Assembly (NCBI GenBank): GCA_000403215.2
Contig: KE159538.1
Location: 230,527-294,526 of the forward strand
From: Lachnospiraceae bacterium A4
GTDB taxonomy: Bacteria > Bacillota > Clostridia > Lachnospirales > Lachnospiraceae
Reading direction: 5' to 3'
DNA length: 64,000 nucleotides
Shown: piece after piece, positions 16,732 to 24,462 of the stretch
Layout of the letters: each line of letters begins with the position of its first letter
Position numbering within the stretch: the first letter of the stretch is position 1
Translations under genes and position numbers: made by a program
Notes under the pieces: model-generated
The model's database searches: none
Told to the model about the DNA's origin: nothing
The model's input: only the letters and a program-made list of their open reading frames with translations

Positions 16732-16814
16732 GTCCTATACGGACAGGAAAGGATGTGGTCTAATTGAAGAAACTAATAAAAAGGTTTTTGACCCATCCTG
16801 GACATAATTCTTGA
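16732..16814 (+). ncRNA. Short structured transcript with 16-codon leader-like frame
   Basis: Downstream of the consensus promoter are a TGTCC/GGACA hairpin (16732-16746) and a larger stem, GGATG.GGTC with GACC.CATCC (about 16751-16798). A TTG at 16764 after AGGATGTGG opens a 16-residue basic frame (LKKLIKRFLTHPGHNS) to 16814. It could be a leader peptide or a regulatory RNA; no downstream plus-strand gene is present. Confidence 0.45.
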
Positions 16815-16844
16815 TTATCATACATATACAAAACAGAATGCACT

Positions 16845-16935
16845 TTGTACCATATGATTTTTTGTGTATAGTCATAAAAACCAGACGGTTTTTAAATACA
16901 TTATGTATTAGTCAGTGTCGTGACATTTTTTCAAA
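16845..16935 (+). ncRNA. Candidate short plus-strand RNA
   Basis: TTGTAC (16845-16850), 16-base spacer and TATAGT (16867-16872) precede two hairpins with T-runs: AAAAACC/GGTTTTT (16877-16894) and GTCA/TGAC followed by TTTTTT (near 16913-16935). No coding frame of note. Confidence 0.4.
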
Positions 16936-17010
16936 ATGAATTAATATTTTTAAGCGTGTATGTAATCAAATGTCTGAATTGTGTCATCATATGGTATCTT
17001 GTAAATAAAT

Positions 17011-17040
17011 CGGGCGACACACCGATTTATTTTATTCATT
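17011..17040 (-). terminator. Terminator of the DGR/membrane-protein operon
   Basis: Eleven-base stem AAATAAATCGG/CCGATTTATTT with a GCGACACA loop, AT-rich on both sides. It lies directly after the stop of the minus-strand gene at 17053. Confidence 0.7.
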
Positions 17041-17052
17041 GAAACTCGTGAT

Positions 17053-17316
17053 TCATCGTTTTGCGAAACTACTTTTTATGCTCTCCATTCCACAATTATG
17101 TTTACAATTGCCACACATTGTTGTGTGTCTCCAATCGCAAATTTCTTTTGCGCTGCATTGGCAACCCAAACTTGAATTGTATATGTTATATCCATCTTTA
17201 TTTTTATTACTTTCCATAATATTCAAGCAGACAAATATAAACAATAAGACAGGAACTAATATCAATCCAACTAATAATACTACTAATAATATTTGACCCA
17301 TTGTCACATTCTCCAT
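17053..17316 (-). CDS. Single-pass membrane protein with Cys-rich tail
   Basis: 87 residues. One strongly hydrophobic helix (about residues 8-32, ILLVVLLVGLILVPVLLFIF) is followed by a cytosolic or external tail with six cysteines (CQCSAKEIC, CGNCKHNC), which suggests metal binding or disulfides. It lies 12 bases downstream of the DGR reverse transcriptase on the same strand, so it may be part of the DGR operon. No family recognised. Confidence 0.65.
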   Translation of the reverse strand: MENVTMGQILLVVLLVGLILVPVLLFIFVCLNIMESNKNKDGYNIYNSSLGCQCSAKEICDWRHTTMCGNCKHNCGMESIKSSFAKR

Positions 17317-17328
17317 ACTTTATAAAAA

Positions 17329-18366
17329 TCAATTACTAAATAATTCTTCTACATATTTATCCATATCATATCCCAATTTCACACAATTCCCATGGGATAT
17401 ATGATTTTTCCAAGCATTATAACTTTCATAGAACTTTTCTTCACTTATCTTTCCATTCCTTACCAACCTGACCATTTTCTTAAATTTCTTTTTAGCTGCA
17501 CGCTTGTTTTCGTTCTTCAGCTTACGGATCACCTTGCCATCAGAAGTCACATATGTGTGAAATCCACAAAATTTAATTCCATTTTTAAATGGAATAATCT
17601 GTGTCTTACCATTCAATTCGAGTCCTAATGTATACACAAATTTATAAATAGCACTTAAACACCACTTAGCATATTCCTTTCCCTGAACTATCAAATAGAA
17701 ATCATCCATATACCTGCCATAATATTTAACTCCGAGTTCCCCAGTGATGAAGTTATCTAAACCTGATAAATATGTAAGCGCATATACCTGGCTGACTTGA
17801 TTACCAAGCGGAAGTCCTAATCCATCTGTGCTATCAATAAACTTTTCACATAGCCAATACACATCTTTATCTTCCACAAAATAACTTACAATATCTTTTA
17901 AAACATCATGATCTATATTGTAAAAAAATTTACTGATATCTGCTTTTATAATCCAACAGTTATATCCATATTTACAATATGCCAGATACATATGCGCCTT
18001 TAAACAATCCAAACCATATAATGTACCTTTTCCTATTTGTCCTGCATAATTTGTCTGTATGAATTCTTTTTTCAGTATTGGAATTAAAACATTATCACAT
18101 AAAGAATGCTGTACTATTTTATCTACAAATGAACACGATTTAATAATTCTCTCTTTAGGTTCATATATTGTAAATTCATTATATTTTGATACATTATATG
18201 TCTTTGTCTCTAATCTTCTTTTTATTTGATGAATTCCATCCAAAGCCATCACTTGAAATTTTTGACTACTTTTAGAAAATCCTTTACCTGATTTGGACTT
18301 TAAATATGCTTGATACAAATTACCGAAATCTACTACTTTTTCAAAATCTGTTTTATCTTCTATCAT
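17329..18366 (-). CDS. Diversity-generating retroelement reverse transcriptase
   Basis: 345-residue RT. Catalytic motifs: ADISKFFYNID (first Asp at 143), GLPLGNQVSQ (184-193, the DGR/group II-like motif), YMDD (219-222), then a thumb with PFKNGIKFCGF. It sits downstream of the variable gene, Avd and the template repeat, the classic DGR order. DGR RTs make error-prone cDNA from the template RNA, misreading adenines, and the cDNA replaces the variable repeat. The template/variable comparison in this window (11 changes, all at template A) directly supports activity in the recent past. Confidence 0.95.
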   Translation of the reverse strand: MIEDKTDFEKVVDFGNLYQAYLKSKSGKGFSKSSQKFQVMALDGIHQIKRRLETKTYNVSKYNEFTIYEPKERIIKSCSFVDKIVQHSLCDNVLIPILKKEFIQTNYAGQIGKGTLYGLDCLKAHMYLAYCKYGYNCWIIKADISKFFYNIDHDVLKDIVSYFVEDKDVYWLCEKFIDSTDGLGLPLGNQVSQVYALTYLSGLDNFITGELGVKYYGRYMDDFYLIVQGKEYAKWCLSAIYKFVYTLGLELNGKTQIIPFKNGIKFCGFHTYVTSDGKVIRKLKNENKRAAKKKFKKMVRLVRNGKISEEKFYESYNAWKNHISHGNCVKLGYDMDKYVEELFSN

Positions 18367-18486
18367 AATATTTTGTTCCTTTATATTTATCCTGACTTTT
18401 TTCTAATCAGGAAAGGTTGCCTATTCTTTTGATATCGGGACTCTAATTTCAGTGTTTCTCTTACTTTCTCTCGTCTTCCGATCCAG

Positions 18487-18566
18487 AACGGACGCACACC
18501 TTTGTCATAATCACACCTGTTGTAGTTCACATTACCATCAGAGTAGACGTACTGAACATAGTGGGT
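18487..18566 (-). repeat. DGR template repeat (TR)
   Basis: 80 bases match 19080-19159 except at 11 positions. Every one of those is an A in the TR (coding orientation): nine changed to G, two to T; 10 of the 21 template adenines are unchanged. TR lies between Avd and RT, as in phage BPP-1. Outside 18487-18566 the similarity stops abruptly. The repeat is also open to translation on the minus strand (…YVQYVYSDGNVNYNRCDYD…), which simply mirrors the target gene and is not evidence of a protein. Confidence 0.95.
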
Positions 18567-18587
18567 CATACAATAGGCAACCTAAAA

Positions 18588-18956
18588 TTATCTTTCTTTA
18601 TCTTTTGAACGCCAAGCAATACTCATATATTTCACATCATTTATTTGTTTCTGCCAATATCCTACTGTATCACTTCCTATTAAATTCAATTTCATAGAAA
18701 GTTCTACATAACAAGATAACTTATCACAACATGAAATCGCTTTTGTTTGCAGTTCTTGACGTTCTGATTTTGAAGTATCCAATTTCAGTCTATTTGCATC
18801 AAGCAAATATTCATATATATCCATACAGCGATTTTGGATGCGTTTCACCAATGTTAAATGCTTAACTGGATACCTCTTTCGGTTTGATGTAATTGTCATA
18901 GTATATTCCATAAGATTTATTGCTTTTACAATAACATCCAGTTTCGCTTCGCTCAC
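18588..18956 (-). CDS. avd: DGR accessory protein Avd
   Basis: 122 residues, basic, predicted four-helix bundle, with the C-terminal IAWRSKDKER typical of Avd/bAvd proteins. Avd forms a pentamer that binds the RT and template RNA and is needed for mutagenic cDNA synthesis. It lies between target gene and template repeat. The ATG at 18956 is close to the end of the target gene (65-base gap holding the recognition hairpin). Confidence 0.88.
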   Translation of the reverse strand: MSEAKLDVIVKAINLMEYTMTITSNRKRYPVKHLTLVKRIQNRCMDIYEYLLDANRLKLDTSKSERQELQTKAISCCDKLSCYVELSMKLNLIGSDTVGYWQKQINDVKYMSIAWRSKDKER

Positions 18957-18996
18957 TGGCTACTCCGCTCCTTTCAGTCGCTCATAGGCTGTTGAC

Positions 18997-19018
18997 GGCA
19001 AGGGCTTACGCCCTCGCC
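18997..19018 (-). promoter_or_regulatory. DGR target-recognition hairpin
   Basis: GC-rich inverted repeat GGCAAGGGC-TTAC-GCCCTCGCC: eight pairs, one mismatch, four-base loop, just after the target gene stop. Short GC hairpins/cruciforms with a four-base loop downstream of the variable repeat are required for efficient retrohoming in BPP-1 and related DGRs. Here it is about 62 bases after the end of VR. Confidence 0.7.
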
Positions 19019-19021
19019 TAG

Positions 19022-19828
19022 TTACTGGCTATCCGTTACATTGTCGCAAGATCCAAAGATATCAGATTGGAGGATGAAAAACGGACGCACACCCCTGCCA
19101 TAAACACACCTGCCGTAGCTCACATCACCATCAGAGCAGACGTACTGAACATAGCGGGAATCTCCTCTCTTTGGTGTTTGATTAGGATTTGCAAGCCAAT
19201 ACAAGTCTTCAATCAATGGAATATTCTCCCCAAACTTCATAAGTAACTGAATATTTGGAATCGCTAAAATATCTCCTTCAACTGTGCCATAGTCCTTAAA
19301 ACCATCCATAGATGTTAGATCCAGAGAAATGGGAACCAATTTATCTCCAAATTCTTTCTTTAACTCTGCAGCTAACTCACTATTGACAAGATAATTGCGC
19401 ACATAGGAATCTGCATAATTATTTGTCTTACCAAACTCTGATTTTTTAAGAATTCCATTCAGAAAATAATATGTAAGGTTCCCATCAGTAACACTTGTCC
19501 AATAATGTCCACAAATGAATTTGAAGTTCTTCTTCCAATCTTCCATATATTTTTCAACGGCATTTCTAAATTCCTGCACGTATCTCTCTGGATCTTTTTC
19601 ATACCAGTCTGGTACAATATCTTGATCAACCTTATATCTCCAGTCTTTTACATCACTCATTCTATCATTATTTTTCGGAATCAACTCAGCTCTCACAAAT
19701 GTCTTTGTTGCATTCATATGAGTATCTGCAATTCCAAGGCTTTCTAACAAATCTGAATGACTTTCGTTACCTTTTGGTGTTAATACAACCTTGTTTTTTA
19801 AAATAATTCCACTCTTAAACTGACACAT
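19022..19828 (-). CDS. DGR variable target protein (C-type-lectin-like fold)
   Basis: 268 residues. The N-terminal MCQFKSGIILKNKVVL… region resembles a domain often seen in clostridial phage/plasmid proteins. The middle (YGTVEGDILAIPNIQLL, DLYWLANP) and end (GVRPFFIL) resemble the DUF6273/CLec-type domain used by many DGR targets. The variable repeat encodes about residues 224-250, near the C-terminus, so the diversified residues would lie on one exposed face. Differences from the TR-encoded version: H to R, Y to C, N to D/S/G, D to V/G, K to R. Start ATG follows AAAAGGAGAGATAA. No signal peptide or membrane segment, so the ligand is unknown. Confidence 0.85.
   Translation of the reverse strand: MCQFKSGIILKNKVVLTPKGNESHSDLLESLGIADTHMNATKTFVRAELIPKNNDRMSDVKDWRYKVDQDIVPDWYEKDPERYVQEFRNAVEKYMEDWKKNFKFICGHYWTSVTDGNLTYYFLNGILKKSEFGKTNNYADSYVRNYLVNSELAAELKKEFGDKLVPISLDLTSMDGFKDYGTVEGDILAIPNIQLLMKFGENIPLIEDLYWLANPNQTPKRGDSRYVQYVCSDGDVSYGRCVYGRGVRPFFILQSDIFGSCDNVTDSQ
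19080..19159 (-). repeat. DGR variable repeat (VR)
   Basis: 80-base copy of the TR inside the target gene. The invariant downstream end (coding orientation GTGCGTCCGTT) is where cDNA priming would occur. Eleven substitutions, all at template adenines. Confidence 0.95.
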
Positions 19829-19888
19829 AATTTATCTCTCCTTTTCTTCTTTGTTAATGTATACTTCTCTTTTCTGTTCTTGAAAGTT

Positions 19889-20050
19889 TCATTTTATGTC
19901 TGGTTCTTCATCACTTATAATTCCAATGCTACGCATGTAATCTTCTTCTAACATTAAAATCGTTTCTATGATTTCCTTACTGGTATCACATCTTTCCGAA
20001 ATAAAATTAATTGCGTCTTCAAAATCATATACTGGTGTATTGTTATCCAT
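19889..20050 (-). CDS. Small acidic hypothetical protein, 53 aa
   Basis: MDNNTPVYDFEDAINFISE… to a TGA at 19889. GGAGGAAATGAT precedes the ATG at 20050. Acidic and helical; no family. It lies immediately upstream of the DGR target gene and may head that operon. Confidence 0.65.
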   Translation of the reverse strand: MDNNTPVYDFEDAINFISERCDTSKEIIETILMLEEDYMRSIGIISDEEPDIK

Positions 20051-20097
20051 ATCATTTCCTCCAATTTCTAAACCTACAATTATTTTAATTTTGCTTA

Positions 20098-20126
20098 TTG
20101 CAATTTAACAACCGACAAGTTACAAT
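20098..20126 (+). promoter_or_regulatory. Plus-strand promoter
   Basis: TTGCAA (20098-20103), 17-base spacer, TACAAT (20121-20126). Reads into the leader of the 33-residue peptide gene. Confidence 0.6.
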
Positions 20127-20221
20127 ATATATTAATGGTATGCCACCTGTGACATGCTTTGCTAAAGTGAATACACCTCGAATAAAGCTCAATTATCAAG
20201 CTACAAAGGAGGTGATAAGAC

Positions 20222-20323
20222 ATGGGCAATGTACCTATGGTGCGTGTCCGTGCTTACTGGCGGTTCCGTCTGAACAGATGGGAACACGTTCGTAAGCATC
20301 TGCGTCATTATCCTAACCGATAA
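20222..20323 (+). CDS. 33-residue Arg/Trp-rich peptide with occluded ribosome site
   Basis: MGNVPMVRVRAYWRFRLNR… ending YPNR, very basic (many Arg, His, Trp). AAAGGAGGTGATAAGAC precedes the ATG. In the leader, CACCTC (20174-20179) can pair with GAGGTG (20209-20214) and an inner AGCT/AGCT stem extends it, hiding the ribosome site. This suggests translational control. Similar short VRAYWR-type peptides recur in clostridial mobile elements; function unknown. Confidence 0.6.
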   Translation: MGNVPMVRVRAYWRFRLNRWEHVRKHLRHYPNR

Positions 20324-20384
20324 TGGGCAGAGGTGGCTATACCAGAAATACCAAATAAAATCAAATTTTCATTGACAAAACATA

Positions 20385-20639
20385 CTAATAAAGCATTTGT
20401 CCGCAACCACAATATCCTGGATATTTCATCAAATTGTGACACTTTGGACAAAAATATTTTCCTTCAATTATTTCTCTTGAAATTGCGACTTGTTTTTCCA
20501 GAGCAATAATCGCTACAGAAATTGCTTGCCCCAATTCACATTCAGTATCGTCAAAACCGCCTACATATCTTCCATCAATCATTTTTGCAGTTTTTGGATA
20601 ATTTTTCTTTAATATTTCTATTGCATCTCTAGTTTCCAT
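20385..20639 (-). CDS. Small zinc-ribbon protein
   Basis: 84 residues from ATG 20639 (TTGGAGAATTAT before it, preferred to a GTG at 20660). It begins METRDAIEILKKNYP and ends with a Cys cluster (FCPKCHNLMKYPGYCGCG) like a zinc ribbon. This arrangement is common in small phage proteins of Lachnospiraceae. Role unknown. Confidence 0.65.
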   Translation of the reverse strand: METRDAIEILKKNYPKTAKMIDGRYVGGFDDTECELGQAISVAIIALEKQVAISREIIEGKYFCPKCHNLMKYPGYCGCGQMLY

Positions 20640-20672
20640 ATAATTCTCCAACCTTTCCACGAAATGAATTTT

Positions 20673-21383
20673 TTATTTCATAATTTTTTCAATATCTTTT
20701 TCTATCATCTTATAAGCCTCTTCAATATTTCCGTTAAAGATATATTTTACAAAATCATTTTGTGCTTTAATTTCTTTTTTACGTCCTAAATTGCAGATCT
20801 TAAATTTTTCTGGACTTTCATCAAACTGTACGTCTCTAATCTCATTACCAAATTCCCAAAAAAGTCCATAAGTCATTACCTGCTCTAACTCAAAGGCACT
20901 TGCAATGTCTATAATCTTCCCTCTCATTTTCATAAACCATACAGTGTTTTTAAGTGCCGTCATTTCACTATATCCTTTACGATTATGCAAAGCCAGCAAC
21001 CGATAACGACATTCACCATCCCATTTTTCTTTGTTAAATTTCTTATCCATGATATTATAAATTTGTATTGTTTCTCCCATTCTCCTATCAAATTCAGCAT
21101 TCAACTTATCTTTGATATTTTTTTGTTGCTCATATGGAATACTTTCATACAATTCATGATCAAATCCGAATTCTGATATAACTGTTGCCATATCTCGCAA
21201 TTCTTCAAAATCCAAAATAGACATATTTATTTCCGTTTTTAATCCATCAATACCATACTTTTTAATTACTCTTGCTCTTGCATCTGCAATTATATCTTCA
21301 TCTGCCCATTTAACAAATTCAGGTGTTTTATACATAATGTTTTCCTCCAACGCCATATCTTGAAATGTTAGATTTATTGCCAT
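20673..21383 (-). CDS. Hypothetical protein, 236 aa
   Basis: Mostly helical protein starting MAINLTFQDMALEEN. No family recognised. It overlaps the 3' end of the 94-residue gene upstream by 10 bases and is followed by the zinc-ribbon gene. Part of the Thg1 operon by spacing. Confidence 0.6.
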   Translation of the reverse strand: MAINLTFQDMALEENIMYKTPEFVKWADEDIIADARARVIKKYGIDGLKTEINMSILDFEELRDMATVISEFGFDHELYESIPYEQQKNIKDKLNAEFDRRMGETIQIYNIMDKKFNKEKWDGECRYRLLALHNRKGYSEMTALKNTVWFMKMRGKIIDIASAFELEQVMTYGLFWEFGNEIRDVQFDESPEKFKICNLGRKKEIKAQNDFVKYIFNGNIEEAYKMIEKDIEKIMK

Positions 21384-21658
21384 TTAATATCATATCCACA
21401 AAGAGTATCAAAAGCATTTCTTTGTTCTTCTACAATAAACCCCATATTTTCTAATTCTTTCGCGTATAACTCTGGACAGGTATCAACAGTGAGACAGGTA
21501 TGTTTTCTACCATCTAATTCTGCTTCCACAATCCAATGAACACATTCTGATAATTCACTTGTAGATTCCTCAAAGTTGGAACGCATCAGTTTTTTCTTTT
21601 CCTCTAAATCCAAAATATTTTTCGTTACTTCTTTGAATTGCAACATTGTAAGACTCAT
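21374..21658 (-). CDS. Hypothetical protein, 94 aa
   Basis: MSLTMLQFKEVTKNILDLEE…, helical N-terminus and an alpha/beta C-terminus with VDTCPELYAKELENMGF. It starts two bases after the Thg1-like stop, so it is coupled. No family recognised. Confidence 0.6.
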   Translation of the reverse strand: MSLTMLQFKEVTKNILDLEEKKKLMRSNFEESTSELSECVHWIVEAELDGRKHTCLTVDTCPELYAKELENMGFIVEEQRNAFDTLCGYDIKWQ

Positions 21659-21660
21659 AT

Positions 21661-22515
21661 TTACACCTCTCCCACATTCACAAACCGTTCAATATATTCT
21701 CGACCATCGCCTTTGAAAATCGGGATATCCTTGTCGATAATCCAATTATTCTCACCTTGTTTCTGATCTCGCAACATACATTTTTCTGTAACTTCATCGC
21801 ATTCAAGAACAACTTTATTTCTTACCACACAGCTCCCACGTTTCTGATATGTGGGCAAGTCGTTCCAATTAATACCCTTCTGAGTCATAAGCATATCCTG
21901 AATATCATTACAGGACTTATGTTGTAATTCTTTATGACTGAAATTTGCTTGTCCTACCATCTGAATACTGTTTCTGGAAGCATCAAGTTGCCGCCAGTAA
22001 AAATTGTTTGTAACTTCTTCTTTTGGAAGATTAAATACACGAGAATCAAATACTAATCCCATCTTTATTGCTTTTTTGAGAACTTTAACATATTTTTCTT
22101 CTACATCGGAATGATTCCATGCTTCATAAAAATCATCTATATACATCTCAGCATTACTTGTAAAATATTTATTAAAAGCAAGCGTAGCCATAGCAGCCGA
22201 AATAGAAATTATTTTATCAATTCTATAATCAAACCACGACTCAGTATTTAGTTTCTCATAATCTACAAGTAATAAAGTTATCTCGTCACTTTGTATGTAA
22301 GCACATTGACATCCTTGTATATTCTCACACAAATACTTTGCTGTTTCTTGCATACTTTTCATGAAGATTTCATCAAATGGTCTTTTAAAACCTTTTGTAA
22401 ATGTGTGTCCAGCCCTTGAATCTAACCTAATGATTACTGGCAATCTTTTCTGTAAATAATATCTATTGCGTTTTTCATAATCTTTCATTCTATTTGCCAA
22501 ATCACTTGTATCCAC
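21661..22515 (-). CDS. Thg1-like protein (3'-5' nucleotidyltransferase)
   Basis: 284 residues. IIRLDSRAGHTFTKGFKRPFD (28-48) and YIQSDEITLLL (73-83) are the two metal-binding Thg1 motifs (Asp32, Asp/Glu in SDE 76-78), followed by QLDASRNSIQMVGQANFSHKE, a conserved family segment. Thg1-like proteins add nucleotides in the 3' to 5' direction; bacterial and phage members repair 5'-truncated tRNAs. Start is GTG at 22515, with AGGGAGGAATAAAA before it. An IS110-type element lies directly upstream and separates it from the HD gene at 24463, whose operon it probably shared. Confidence 0.88.
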   Translation of the reverse strand: MDTSDLANRMKDYEKRNRYYLQKRLPVIIRLDSRAGHTFTKGFKRPFDEIFMKSMQETAKYLCENIQGCQCAYIQSDEITLLLVDYEKLNTESWFDYRIDKIISISAAMATLAFNKYFTSNAEMYIDDFYEAWNHSDVEEKYVKVLKKAIKMGLVFDSRVFNLPKEEVTNNFYWRQLDASRNSIQMVGQANFSHKELQHKSCNDIQDMLMTQKGINWNDLPTYQKRGSCVVRNKVVLECDEVTEKCMLRDQKQGENNWIIDKDIPIFKGDGREYIERFVNVGEV

Positions 22516-22556
22516 TTTTATTCCTCCCTATATTGTCAAGTGATTTTCCTTAAAAA

Positions 22557-23043
22557 ATCAAGGAATTTATAGTTACATATCTCAGATGAATGAGCCAAGG
22601 AGATGGACATTTCTCTGTATCTGGTACGAAAATAGAGGGTGAAGGGTACACGAAGTAGAACGTCTTTGTTTTCGCTCTACATGGCCTTATGTATACCCAT
22701 CCTTCTATGGCAGCGTACCTCCCGTGTCTACCAGGATCACCCTGCATCTCTACTGGGGTCCTAACTTCCTTCGTCCCGCCTGTCCATAACCAGGGTGCCG
22801 GCTCAGCTCCTAACCAGGGTCATGCCCTATGGAAAATATTCCTGCCGGCTACCAGCTCATTCTTTGTATAAGTCTTACTGACCTGTATGTTTTCCACGGC
22901 CGGCACCTTGCGGTGGACGTTTTTCCGGCCGGTTTTCCATACCTTCCAGCTTTCCTGTCACCGCTGGATTCAGCTCCCGGCAGCGTCTGACGGAGGCTCA
23001 GTCCAACTGTGACAGGGCATTGTCTGTTTTTTCCCGTTGTTTG
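22557..23043 (-). ncRNA. Noncoding right end of the IS, candidate bridge/seekRNA
   Basis: About 480 GC-rich bases downstream of the transposase without a credible gene. In IS1111-type elements the RNA that guides the recombinase is encoded downstream of the transposase. Local pairing potential is visible (for example ACCAGGGT repeated near 22790 and 22814, and CCGGCCGG-type words near 22900-22940). Which part is the guide RNA cannot be told by eye. Confidence 0.4.
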
Positions 23044-24330
23044 TTATGCTGCCTGTACCTGTGGCCTCTTGATGTCTCCCAGCAGCTTCTTTGGGTCATA
23101 CTCTACACCTTTTGTGAGGATTGCATAAAATATCCTTAGTATCTTGCAGGCTACCGCCACTACCGACTGCATCTTTTTCAGCGGGTTCTCCTTCCTCGTC
23201 CGGTAGTATTCATGTATCTCCCGGAACTCTGCATTCTTCCCCACCAGCGATATTGCTGCCTCATACAGTACATATCTCAGGCGTTTCCGCCCACGGTAGC
23301 TGATCCGGCTTTCCCCATTATGTTTTCCGGAATCATTCGCCACGATGGCATATCCTGCCAGCTTCTGCAGCTGTTTGGGATTGTCAAACCGTCCTATGTC
23401 CCCAACTTCCGCTATAAAGCCGCTGACCGTCACCATTCCGATCCCCTTGATAGCCAGCAGGTTGTCTATATATGGGATCTCTTTCAGTTTTTCTTCTATA
23501 TTTCGGAGCAGTCCCTCCTGCCTTGCTGTATATACATCCATGTCATCCAGCAGGTTCTTCAGTTCCATCCTTGCGGCTTCCGGTGCTTCCTTGCTTCCAA
23601 CGCTATGCTCCGCGGCCGTTACAAGGGTCTTTGCCCTCTTCATTCCAGCACCTCTCAGCTTTGCGTCCCTCCATATCCGGTTCACACCTTCCACTCCCAG
23701 TTTTCTGATGTCCTCCGGCAGCGGTGCCTCCTTCAGCACCATCCTCCCGCTCACCGCCTTCAAATCCCCGTAAACGTCTTTATATTCAGGAAAGTAGATG
23801 GCGAACCATCTGGCCAGGCGGTTCTTGATCCTCGTGAGCTCCTCCTGCGTCTGGAAGCGCAGGTTCGATAAGCTCCTGATCTCTGCATAGATGCCGACTG
23901 GCATGTAAGGGTATGAGAATCTTCCCTCGTTGACAAGCGCAGCGATCGTCTTGGGATCCTTTCGGTCATTCTTGTTGGGGTTGTTGTCATCCAGTTCTTT
24001 CGATTTCTTCACATGGTGGGGATTTACATGTACCGGCTTCATTCCGTTATCCTGCAGGAATTTCCCCAGGGCGAACCAATAGTGGCCTGTCGGCTCCATG
24101 CCGGGGATTACAGCAGTTTTGCCATGTTTCTCCGCCATGTCCTCCATCCATGCTTTGAATGTCTGGAATCCGGCCTCTGTGTTGCTGAACTCCAGCGGTT
24201 TCTTTGTGTACTCGTAGTTGCGCCAGTCAAATGCTCGGGCATAATGAGTTTCACTTCCCACATCAATACCAACGATCAAAGTTTTTTCAGTTATGGATGC
24301 AATTTTTGCGTTCTGTGTGTTATAATTCAT
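23044..24330 (-). CDS. IS110-family transposase (DEDD recombinase)
   Basis: 428 residues from the ATG at 24330 (GAGAGGTATCCAAG before it; the frame extends upstream to 24420). N-terminal RuvC-like DEDD domain starts VGIDVGSETHYARAF and includes PGMEPTGHYW and NDRKDPKTIAAL. The C-terminal Transposase_20 domain has IKGIGMVTVSGFIAEVG and the serine-containing SGKHNGESRISYRGRKRLR. These enzymes move the element through a guide RNA. Codon usage is much more GC-rich than the neighbours, a recent arrival. Confidence 0.93.
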   Translation of the reverse strand: MNYNTQNAKIASITEKTLIVGIDVGSETHYARAFDWRNYEYTKKPLEFSNTEAGFQTFKAWMEDMAEKHGKTAVIPGMEPTGHYWFALGKFLQDNGMKPVHVNPHHVKKSKELDDNNPNKNDRKDPKTIAALVNEGRFSYPYMPVGIYAEIRSLSNLRFQTQEELTRIKNRLARWFAIYFPEYKDVYGDLKAVSGRMVLKEAPLPEDIRKLGVEGVNRIWRDAKLRGAGMKRAKTLVTAAEHSVGSKEAPEAARMELKNLLDDMDVYTARQEGLLRNIEEKLKEIPYIDNLLAIKGIGMVTVSGFIAEVGDIGRFDNPKQLQKLAGYAIVANDSGKHNGESRISYRGRKRLRYVLYEAAISLVGKNAEFREIHEYYRTRKENPLKKMQSVVAVACKILRIFYAILTKGVEYDPKKLLGDIKRPQVQAA

Positions 24331-24462
24331 CTTGGATACCTCTCTGTTAAATAAGATTTTTACTAACCATCCAAAAGTCAGTAATCTTATTTTACTCTGA
24401 GGTATCTTTTTATCAACCACCCTTCTTGGAATTCCCTATATTTGAATTATACAGGAAGCTCC

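Larger units (their letters stand above)
22525..24442 (-). mobile_element. IS110-family insertion element
   Basis: A block of clearly higher GC content than its surroundings with an IS110-type transposase and a long noncoding 3' end. The 10-base word TCCCTATATT (plus strand) occurs at both edges (22525-22534 and 24433-24442); removing one copy and everything between restores a plausible operon in which the HD gene is followed by the GGAGG site and GTG start of the Thg1-like gene. The long noncoding segment downstream of the transposase fits the IS1111 subgroup. Exact ends are inferred. Confidence 0.75.

Noticed and set aside
18387-18569. 60-codon minus-strand frame covering the DGR template repeat
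   Set aside because: It mirrors the target gene only because TR is a copy of VR; no ribosome site and it belongs to the template RNA.
23121-24354. Several long plus-strand frames across the IS element
   Set aside because: They are shadows of the GC-rich transposase gene on the other strand, without ribosome sites or sensible composition.
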